5,706 nt of DNA from CAYLSV01 sp964386435. GTDB lineage: Bacteria > Planctomycetota > Phycisphaerae > Tepidisphaerales > Tepidisphaeraceae. Where the stretch lies: NCBI GenBank assembly GCA_964386435.1, contig CAYLSV010000156.1:1-5706 (forward strand), given 5' to 3'. The notes beneath the pieces were generated by a model, which made no database searches, had not been told where the DNA came from, and saw nothing but the letters and a program-made list of their open reading frames with translations. Positions 1-5,024 of this stretch are shown in pieces; the stretch's first letter is position 1, and each line of letters starts with the position of its first letter. The position numbers and the translations under genes are program-made.

Positions 1-1558
1 CGAGCTTCTGCTCGACCTCGGCGACCAGCCGGTCGACGTCGTCCAGCGCCCGCATCACCGCCCGCCCGCCGCCGGGGCCGCTCTCGCCCAGCAGCAGCAC
101 GGCCTTGCTCCGCAACCGTGGCTCAGTGTCACCGGCAAGCCGGGTCAAGGTTGGCCGAAGTTCACGGGAAAAATGCAAGTCCTCCGTAACCCGCAGCGCC
201 TTCATCCGGTCCGGCAGCCGCGCCTTGGCCCGTGCGAGCCGTCGACGCAAATGGTCCGAGGCGTCTGGCAGCAGCTTGACGATCGCCTGCCCAGCGCGGC
301 GGCGGGTGACCGGGTCGAACTTGTCGTAGGCGTCCCAGAAACTCGTGAACGCGCCGTTCCCGGCGATCCGGGCAAGCGTCTGCCGCAGCGGCCCGACGGC
401 GCGGCCCAGGCGACGGAGCAACGCCCCGTGCACCTCGTGGCTCATCGGCGAAGAAGCGAGTTGCCGGGCGGCGACGGCGGCGATGGCGGCATCGTCATCC
501 TCCAGCAGCACCAACAGCGGCCCGGCGGCGTCGTCGGCGTCGAGTCGGCGGCACGCCAGCAGCACCGCCTGCCGCACGCCCGGCCGGCGGCCGGCGCGCT
601 CGAGGATGGTGGTCAGCAGCTCGCCCGCCGGACCCGTCGCGGCGACCCACGCGGCCACGTCGGCGGCGGCATCGAGCGCGGCCTGCCACGCGGCGCGGAA
701 GCTGGCGGCCTCGGGGTGGCGGCGGAGCAACTCGATCAGCTTTTCCGATTCGCGGAACACGCCCCGCCGAGTCCGGGCGGCGGCGTTGGCGAGGCGGCGA
801 TCTTTCAGGCGAAACGCCTGGTTTGCCAGATCCGCGGCGGCCGCGCCGAAGGTCTGCCCGACGCTGACGCCCAGGTGGCCGCCGAGCTTGAAGCGGGAGG
901 CGGCGAGGCACGTCGCGGCCGCCGCGCCCGGCGCGGGCGGTTCCTGGATGCGGCGGGCGAGCGCCGTTTGTCCGGGATGTCGCGGCGTCGCCATGATCGC
1001 CAGCACCTTCGAGTCGGCCCGGTTGCACAGCCGCAGCGTGGCGGCGGCGAGGCGGCGGTTGAGCAACACGCCGCTGTGCCGCAAGGCGCCGACCACGGCG
1101 TCCTCCACCTCCAATCGGCGGCGGCCGTCGCCGGAGTCCAGGGCGTCTTCAACGAGCTTGGCCAGTGCGTCGCCGGCGGCCTGGGCGAGGGCGTCGCCGG
1201 GGCCGGCGAGGTTGTCGGCGGCGACGTGGGCGAGGTCGTCCCGCCCCGCCGCCGCGGCGTAACGCACGGCCGCCGCCCGCGTCGCCAAGTCGCGGCTGCG
1301 GCCCAACGCCCGCACCGACGGCAGCCAATCGCCCGCCCGCCGGGCCAGCATTTTCTGCACGTTCGTCGGCCACCCGTCGAACCGCCGCAGCGCCCCGGCG
1401 AAGGCGGCACACGCCTTGTGCCGCGTCGTCCGCTCGGCAATGAGATCAACCGCCCGCCGCCGCTCGGCGTCGTCGCCGCGGGCCAGCGCCTCCAGCAGCA
1501 CCTCGTCGGCGGCGGTCGAGCCGTCGCGGGTGAGCAACTCGCGCAGCGCTTCTGGCAT
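1..1558 (-). CDS. HEAT-like repeat protein, C-terminus cut by the left edge
   Basis: Translating the minus strand from the ATG at 1558 gives 519 codons without a stop down to position 2, so the C-terminus lies outside the window. The protein is rich in Ala, Leu, Arg and Asp and consists of paired amphipathic helices broken by short loops. Clear HEAT-like units lie near residues 88-140, 165-200, 325-370 and 418-515; the last contains LRPTLTRLAGDTEPRLRSKA, a typical HEAT helix pair. I see no catalytic motif, signal peptide or membrane segment, so a cytoplasmic scaffold or protein-binding role is inferred only from the fold. An in-frame GTG at 1594 would add 12 residues with coding-like GC-rich third positions, and lies 6 nt after a weak -10-like box; the upstream stop is at 1606-1604. 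The start is therefore ambiguous. The gene diverges from the aminotransferase gene. The exact biological role is unknown. Confidence 0.82.
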   Translation of the reverse strand, partial: MPEALRELLTRDGSTAADEVLLEALARGDDAERRRAVDLIAERTTRHKACAAFAGALRRFDGWPTNVQKMLARRAGDWLPSVRALGRSRDLATRAAAVRYAAAAGRDDLAHVAADNLAGPGDALAQAAGDALAKLVEDALDSGDGRRRLEVEDAVVGALRHSGVLLNRRLAAATLRLCNRADSKVLAIMATPRHPGQTALARRIQEPPAPGAAAATCLAASRFKLGGHLGVSVGQTFGAAAADLANQAFRLKDRRLANAAARTRRGVFRESEKLIELLRRHPEAASFRAAWQAALDAAADVAAWVAATGPAGELLTTILERAGRRPGVRQAVLLACRRLDADDAAGPLLVLLEDDDAAIAAVAARQLASSPMSHEVHGALLRRLGRAVGPLRQTLARIAGNGAFTSFWDAYDKFDPVTRRRAGQAIVKLLPDASDHLRRRLARAKARLPDRMKALRVTEDLHFSRELRPTLTRLAGDTEPRLRSKAVLLLGESGPGGGRAVMRALDDVDRLVAEVEQKL

Positions 1559-1600
1559 GGACGGCAACTCGGGCTGATCCTCTGGCGGCGGCACTTCGAC

Positions 1601-1606
1601 TCGTTA
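1601..1606 (-). promoter_or_regulatory. Weak -10-like box before the possible GTG start of the HEAT gene
   Basis: On the minus strand TAACGA is followed by a 6-nt spacer and then the alternative GTG start at 1594. The box keeps T and A at positions 1 and 2 of TANNNT but lacks the final T. It is listed because its spacing matches the better boxes in this window. It is weak on its own. Confidence 0.25.
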
Positions 1607-1641
1607 TCGGACGCAGGCGGCCAATCGCTTGAATACGCCGC

Positions 1642-1647
1642 TATGGT
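1642..1647 (+). promoter_or_regulatory. -10 box TATGGT, probable leaderless promoter of the aminotransferase gene
   Basis: TATGGT fits TANNNT and ends 6 nt before the ATG at 1654, so transcription would be expected to begin at or next to the start codon. No -35 hexamer is visible at normal spacing. The GGAG at 1649-1652 lies only 1 nt from the ATG, too close to serve as a Shine-Dalgarno sequence. Leaderless expression is an inference from spacing. Confidence 0.5.
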
Positions 1648-1653
1648 CGGAGC

Positions 1654-2847
1654 ATGAGCGATACCGCGTCGATGTTGTCCGCCCGAGCCAGGCAGTTGGC
1701 CCCGTCGATCACGCTCGCGGTGACGGCCAAGGCAAAGGCCCTCAAGGCGGCGGGCGTCGACGTCATCGGCTTCGGGGCGGGCGAGCCGGATTTCGACACG
1801 CCGACGTTCATCAAGGACGCGGCAAAAACAGCCCTCGACGAGGGCATAACCAAGTACACCCCCGCCCCGGCGACGCTTGATTTGCGCAAAGCGATCGCCC
1901 AGAAGTTCGAGCGGGACAACAACCTCGCCTACGACCCGCTGATACAAATCAGCGTCGGCGCCGGCGGCAAACACTGCCTTTACACGGCGATGCAGGCGGT
2001 GCTCGATCCGGGCGACGAGGTGGTCGTGATGTCGCCGTATTGGGTGAGCTACCCGGAGCAGGCGAAGCTGGCCGGGGCGAAGGTGGTCGAGGTCGTGGGC
2101 GACGAGGCGGCGGGCTTCAAGGCGACGCCGGAACAGCTCGCCGGGGCGCTGACGGCCAAGACGAAAATGGTGCTGCTCAACAGCCCGAGCAACCCCGCCG
2201 GCCACGGCTACACCAAGACCGAGCAGGCGGCGCTGGGGCGGGTGCTGGCCGACCATTCCTGCCTGATCTTCAGCGACGAGATTTACGAACACCTCGTCTA
2301 CGGCGACTTCGAGCACGTCAGCTTCGCCGCGGCCTGCCCGGACCTTTTCGACCGCACGCTGACGTTCAACTGCCACAGCAAGAGCTTCAGCATGACCGGC
2401 TGGCGGCTGGGCTACGTTGGCGGCCCGGCGGCGATCATCAAGGCGATGAACGGACTCATCAGCCAGATGACCAGCCACGTCACGAGCTTCACCCAACCCG
2501 CCGCCGCCCTCGCCCTCACCGACCCGCGCGGCCTGGAGGCCGTCGCCGAGATGCGCGGCGTGTTCGAGGGACGGCTGAAGCTGATGCACGGGTTGCTCAG
2601 CGATCTGCCCGGCGTCACCTGCGTGCGGCCGCAGGGGGCGTTCTACTGCTTCCCGAACATCTCGGCCCACCTGGGCGAAAAGTACCCCACCGCCGTCGAG
2701 TTCGCCGCGACGCTTTTGGAGGAGGCCTACGTCGCCGTCGTCCCCGGCAACGACAGCGGCTTCGAGACCCACGTCCGCCTGAGCTTTGCCACCAGCGAGG
2801 CGAACATCGAGAAGGGCATTGGCCGCATTGCCGAGTGGCTTGGGTGA
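1654..2847 (+). CDS. Class I/II PLP-dependent aminotransferase, aspartate aminotransferase type
   Basis: This complete 397-residue cytosolic enzyme has the usual length for the bacterial I-beta aspartate aminotransferase group, which moves an amino group between aspartate (or related acids) and 2-oxoglutarate using pyridoxal phosphate. Visible landmarks are GAGEPDFDTP (41-50), SPYWVSYPEQ (127-136, aromatic residues stacking on the cofactor), NSPSNPAG (176-183), SDEIYEHLVYG (207-217, cofactor-binding Asp208 and Tyr211) and HSKSFSMTGWRLGY (241-254), in which Lys243 should form the Schiff base and Arg251 bind the phosphate. Arg375 in HVRLSFA fits the substrate-carboxylate arginine. In the KYTPA-x-G loop the usual Gly is Ala73. 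The start is the only sensible ATG and has a -10 box just upstream. Substrate choice cannot be read from the sequence; aspartate is most likely, and prephenate is possible given pheA nearby. The gene ends with TGA, GTT and a second in-frame TGA. Confidence 0.95.
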   Translation: MSDTASMLSARARQLAPSITLAVTAKAKALKAAGVDVIGFGAGEPDFDTPTFIKDAAKTALDEGITKYTPAPATLDLRKAIAQKFERDNNLAYDPLIQISVGAGGKHCLYTAMQAVLDPGDEVVVMSPYWVSYPEQAKLAGAKVVEVVGDEAAGFKATPEQLAGALTAKTKMVLLNSPSNPAGHGYTKTEQAALGRVLADHSCLIFSDEIYEHLVYGDFEHVSFAAACPDLFDRTLTFNCHSKSFSMTGWRLGYVGGPAAIIKAMNGLISQMTSHVTSFTQPAAALALTDPRGLEAVAEMRGVFEGRLKLMHGLLSDLPGVTCVRPQGAFYCFPNISAHLGEKYPTAVEFAATLLEEAYVAVVPGNDSGFETHVRLSFATSEANIEKGIGRIAEWLG

Positions 2848-2850
2848 GTT

Positions 2851-2933
2851 TGAGGTAGCTGCGATCACACTTGAACGCAGTTCGGTTCGACCTGAGTACC
2901 GGACTACGACCAGGTGTGGTCGCAGCTACCTCA
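2851..2933. repeat. REP-like inverted pair 1, GTAG ends outward
   Basis: This palindrome fills the spacer between the convergent aminotransferase and membrane-protein genes. The outer stem pairs 2851-2870 with 2914-2933, broken only by one G-U pair. It breaks down into two units of a 32-nt element. Unit A (2854-2885, +) is GGTAGCTGCG, 13 nt, GCAGTTCGG. Unit B (2930-2899, -) is GGTAGCTGCG, 13 nt, GTAGTCCGG. Each has GTAG followed by its own hairpin: A pairs 2859-2866 with 2873-2880 with one mismatch, and B pairs 2925-2918 with 2911-2904 with one G-U. Both are preceded by TGA; on the minus strand that TGA is the stop codon of the membrane-protein gene. GTAG plus an imperfect hairpin is the known signature of REP elements mobilised by RAYT transposases. 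The structure could also stop transcription from either side, but there is no T-run. Confidence 0.75.
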
Positions 2934-3338
2934 TTTCCGCACGAGGTTACCATCCTCGTACCAGCCGCGGACCTCGGGCTTGCACCAGAAGATCAGCAGC
3001 GGGATCAGGAACGGCAGGAAGCAGATGCTCGTCATGCCCAGGGCAATCAGCACGATGCCGTAGATCCAGACCCACTTGCGCGGCTGCACGAAGAACGGGA
3101 TCAGGAACGGCGTCATGAAGACCAAGCCGAGCCCGCCGTAGAAGATGCCCATGACCATCACCGGCGTCTGGTCCTGCGGCGGGAACGCCCCGCTGGCGGC
3201 CGCGATCGCCAGGCCCGAGCCGACGAGCAGGAACAACCCGTACAGCACCGCCATCAAGATGATGTAGACGTAGAACCACACCACGACGCCCGGCCGTTGC
3301 TGGCTTTCGTCGTACCGCTGGTAAACGAGCCCGGTCAT
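2931..3338 (-). CDS. Small integral membrane protein of unknown function
   Basis: The ATG at 3338 gives 135 residues. A short polar N-terminus (MTGLVYQRYDESQQR) is followed by three strongly hydrophobic stretches: about residues 18-46, 60-84 (with GIFYGGLGLVFM) and 89-118. The last runs into a tail with the pattern W-C-K-P-E-V-R-G-W-Y-E (118-128). I do not recognise a named family; Trp-Lys-Pro-Glu-type tails occur in assorted small membrane proteins. There is no signal peptidase site and no charged or cysteine motif suggesting enzyme activity. The frame continues upstream to a TTG at 3386, but that extension is Ala/Pro/His-rich, enters an inverted repeat and looks non-coding, so the internal ATG is preferred. 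The gene converges on the aminotransferase gene and its stop codon falls at the edge of REP-like pair 1. It diverges from the acyl-CoA synthetase gene. Confidence 0.78.
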   Translation of the reverse strand: MTGLVYQRYDESQQRPGVVVWFYVYIILMAVLYGLFLLVGSGLAIAAASGAFPPQDQTPVMVMGIFYGGLGLVFMTPFLIPFFVQPRKWVWIYGIVLIALGMTSICFLPFLIPLLIFWCKPEVRGWYEDGNLVRK

Positions 3339-3344
3339 CGCCGC

Positions 3345-3350
3345 ATGATG
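3345..3350 (-). promoter_or_regulatory. Weak -10-like box CATCAT before the membrane-protein ATG
   Basis: CATCAT keeps the two most conserved -10 positions (A at 2, T at 6) and lies 6 nt before the ATG at 3338, the same spacing as the better boxes here. It lacks the first T, so it is only suggestive. It gives mild support for the shorter start. Confidence 0.3.
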
Positions 3351-3363
3351 AGGACCGGCAGCC

Positions 3364-3416
3364 GCCCGTGCAAGCGGCGGTTTCAAACCACTGTTCCAAG
3401 CAGCCGCTTGACGGGC
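3364..3416. repeat. Inverted repeat between divergent genes
   Basis: The 15-nt left arm 3364-3378 (GCCCGTGCAAGCGGC) is complementary to the 14-nt right arm 3403-3416 (GCCGCTTGACGGGC) except for one bulged G at 3370. The loop is 24 nt. It sits in the spacer upstream of both the membrane-protein gene and the acyl-CoA synthetase gene. It lacks the GTAG and TCCG parts of the REP-like units, so it is a different element. It could be another dispersed repeat, a regulator site or a cruciform-forming sequence. There is no T-run, and its position upstream of both genes argues against a terminator. Confidence 0.6.
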
Positions 3417-3424
3417 GGGCGGTT

Positions 3425-3430
3425 TAGACT
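3425..3430 (+). promoter_or_regulatory. -10 box TAGACT, probable leaderless promoter of the acyl-CoA synthetase gene
   Basis: TAGACT fits TANNNT and ends exactly 6 nt before the ATG at 3437, the same geometry as at the aminotransferase gene. No Shine-Dalgarno sequence intervenes (the spacer is GCCCGC). No -35 box is seen at 16-18 nt. Confidence 0.5.
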
Positions 3431-3436
3431 GCCCGC

Positions 3437-4902
3437 ATGTTGATCGAACCCCTCAAGCGTCACGCGGTGGACCGGCCCGATGATCTGGCGTTCGCCGACA
3501 CCAACCTGCAGCTCACCTGGCGGCAGGCGGCGGGCATGGCCGGCGGGCTCGGGGCCATGCTCAGGCAGGCGACCCAGGCCGACACCGTGGCCGTGGCGCT
3601 GCCGGCGTCGGCGGCGTTCGCCGTGGCGTGGTACGGCGTGCTGGCGGCGGGGAAAACCGTCGTGCCGATCAACTTCCTGCTCGGGCCGGAGGCCATCGGG
3701 CACGTGCTGAAGGATTCCGGGGCCGACGTCGTGCTCACCGCCCCGCCGCTGTCGGCGAACTTCGAGAACATCCCCGGCATCAAGGCGATTGACCTCACGC
3801 AACTCGATGCCGGCGCCGCCGCCCCGCTGCCGGAGGGGTCGGCCGGGCCGGACGACCTGGCCACGCTGCTCTACACCAGCGGCACCAGCGGCCAACCCAA
3901 GGGCGTGCGCCTGACCCACGGCAACCTTGCCACCGACGCCGCGGCCTGCATCGAACATGCCGCGCTGGTCGCCAGCCACAAGTTCCTCGGCGTCGTGCCG
4001 CTGTTCCACTCGACCGGTTTGCTCGCCACGCTGCTCGCCCCGGCCCAGCTCGGCGCGCCGACGCACTACCTGCCGCGGTTCAGCCCGGTGGCGATGCTGC
4101 AGATGATCCGCGAGTACGGCATCAGCGTGACGGCCGGCGTGCCGAGCATGTACGGGGCGCTGCTGCGGCTCAAGGAGGCGGCGGCGAGCGACTTCGAGGC
4201 CATGTACCTGCCCCTCTCCGGCGGCGAGCCGTTGCCGGGGCGGATCGCGGCGGGCTTCGAGCAGCGCTTCGGCAAGCCGCTCATGGAGGGCTACGGCCTG
4301 ACCGAGACGTGCGGCCCCGTCGCCGTGAACATGCCCCACCAAACCNNNNNNNNNNTGGCGAGGACCAGATCGTGGGCGACCTCGTGTTGCCCGGCAGCGT
4401 CGGCCGGACCATCCCCGGCTGCGAGGTGAAGATCGACCCCGACGGCCAGATCCTGCTCCGCGGACCGATGGTCTTCAGCGGCTACCACAACCTGCCGGCC
4501 GACACCGCCGGGGCGTTCACCGACGACGGCTACTTCCGCACCGGCGACCTCGGCCACGTGGACGACGACGGCTACCTGCACGTCACCGGCCGGATCAAGG
4601 ACCTGATCATCGTCGGCGGCGAGAACATCCACCCCCGCCCGATCGAGGAGGCCCTCACCAGCTGCCCGGCGATCACCCAGGCGGCCGTCGTCGGCAAGAA
4701 GGACGAGTCGCGCGGCGAGGTGCCGGTGGCGTTCGTCGTGCTCGCCGAGGGGCAAACGCTCGACGAGGCGGCGGTGAAAGAACATTTGCGCGGCAAGAAC
4801 GTCCCGCAGTTCGCTTTGCCCCGGCAGATCGTGGCGGTCGAGCAGCTCCCGATGACGCCCACGGGCAAGGTGCTCAAGCGCGAACTCGCGGCGACGCTTT
4901 AG
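3437..4902 (+). CDS. AMP-binding acyl-CoA synthetase-type enzyme, interrupted by an assembly gap
   Basis: This member of the adenylate-forming (ANL) superfamily should activate a carboxylic acid with ATP to an acyl-adenylate and then, most likely, a CoA thioester. Before the gap 303 codons are readable: the P-loop YTSGTSGQPKG (146-156), VPLFHSTGL (187-195) and GYGLTET (285-291). After the gap another 181 codons follow: GSVGRTIPG, YFRTGDLG (codons 4531-4554), the hinge GRIKDLIIVGGENI (4588-4629) and PTGKVLKREL, whose Lys codon 4867-4869 should be the catalytic lysine. Total length is about 487 residues plus missing sequence, slightly short for the family. The frame changes across the gap, so the gene appears broken only because of the Ns; both sides are intact and collinear. 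Resemblance is to fatty-acid-type ligases, but the substrate is unknown. The start follows a TAGACT box by 6 nt. It ends at TAG, 2 nt before REP-like pair 2. Confidence 0.92.
4346..4355. other. Assembly gap of ten Ns
   Basis: Ten Ns lie inside the acyl-CoA synthetase gene. The codon frame left of the gap (starting 3437) and the frame right of it (GGC at 4357) are joined only if the missing length leaves a remainder of 2 when divided by 3. Ten leaves 1, so the N count is a placeholder and not the true length. The apparent stop at 4427-4429 in the left-hand frame is an artefact of this. Confidence 0.97.
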
Positions 4903-4904
4903 GT

Positions 4905-5007
4905 GCGCGTGCTCGGACTGCAGAGCGTTGCATTGCAGCTACCTGACGCTGTTAACGAATTGACTCCGAAGGTAGCTGCGGTGCAACGCACCGCAGTCCG
5001 AACGCGC
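4905..5007. repeat. REP-like inverted pair 2, GTAG ends inward
   Basis: This palindrome fills most of the 122-nt spacer between the acyl-CoA synthetase and pheA genes. The arms 4905-4943 and 4971-5007 match with a few mismatches and a 2-nt insertion, around a 27-nt loop. It contains two more units of the element in pair 1. Unit D (4943-4913, -) is GGTAGCTGCA, 12 nt, GCAGTCCGA. Unit C (4971-5001, +) is GGTAGCTGCG, 12 nt, GCAGTCCGA. In C, GTAG (4972-4975) is followed by a perfect 9-bp hairpin, CTGCGGTGC, loop AAC, GCACCGCAG. In D the same hairpin carries two mismatches. Here the GTAG ends face each other, the reverse of pair 1. The likely reading is a RAYT-type REP pair. Attenuation or termination ahead of pheA is possible, but no T-run follows. 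Confidence 0.75.
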
Positions 5008-5011
5008 GGGT

Positions 5012-5017
5012 TACACT
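5012..5017 (+). promoter_or_regulatory. -10 box TACACT, probable leaderless promoter of pheA
   Basis: TACACT is a good TANNNT match ending 7 nt before the ATG at 5025, with no Shine-Dalgarno sequence in the CCCCGCG spacer. It begins 5 nt after REP-like pair 2 ends, so any -35 contacts would fall inside the repeat. This suggests pheA has its own promoter and is not simply co-transcribed with the upstream gene. Confidence 0.5.
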
Positions 5018-5024
5018 CCCCGCG

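Noticed and set aside
1649..1652. GGAG as a Shine-Dalgarno site of the aminotransferase gene
   Set aside because: Only 1 nt separates it from the ATG, too short for ribosome binding.
173..1657. 494-residue open frame on the plus strand
   Set aside because: It is antisense to the HEAT-like gene, low in complexity (Gly, Arg, Ala, Gln, His) and without any recognisable domain; the minus-strand frame reads as a regular helical repeat protein.
805..2868. 687-residue open frame on the minus strand
   Set aside because: It is antisense to the aminotransferase and then out of frame within the HEAT-like gene, where it becomes a Pro/Arg/Ala/Trp/Cys-rich string; it is a shadow of GC-biased codons.
2851..2933. 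Ordinary rho-independent terminator between convergent genes
   Set aside because: The stem is long but no T-run follows on either strand, and its units recur at 4905-5007 between same-direction genes, so a dispersed repeat explains it better.
3408..3413. TTGACG as a -35 box for the acyl-CoA synthetase gene
   Set aside because: It lies only 11 nt from the TAGACT box, too close for a normal promoter, and is part of the inverted repeat arm.
2871..3443. 190-residue open frame on the plus strand
   Set aside because: It is antisense to the membrane protein, begins inside REP-like pair 1 and is rich in His, Asp, Arg and Gln with no domain.
3383..4342. 319-residue open frame on the minus strand
   Set aside because: It is antisense to the motif-bearing AMP-ligase gene and rich in Arg/Gly/His/Val; no independent support.
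4427..4429. Premature stop in the acyl-CoA synthetase gene
   Set aside because: It appears only because the ten Ns shift the frame; the true continuation runs to the TAG at 4900-4902 with all late motifs present.
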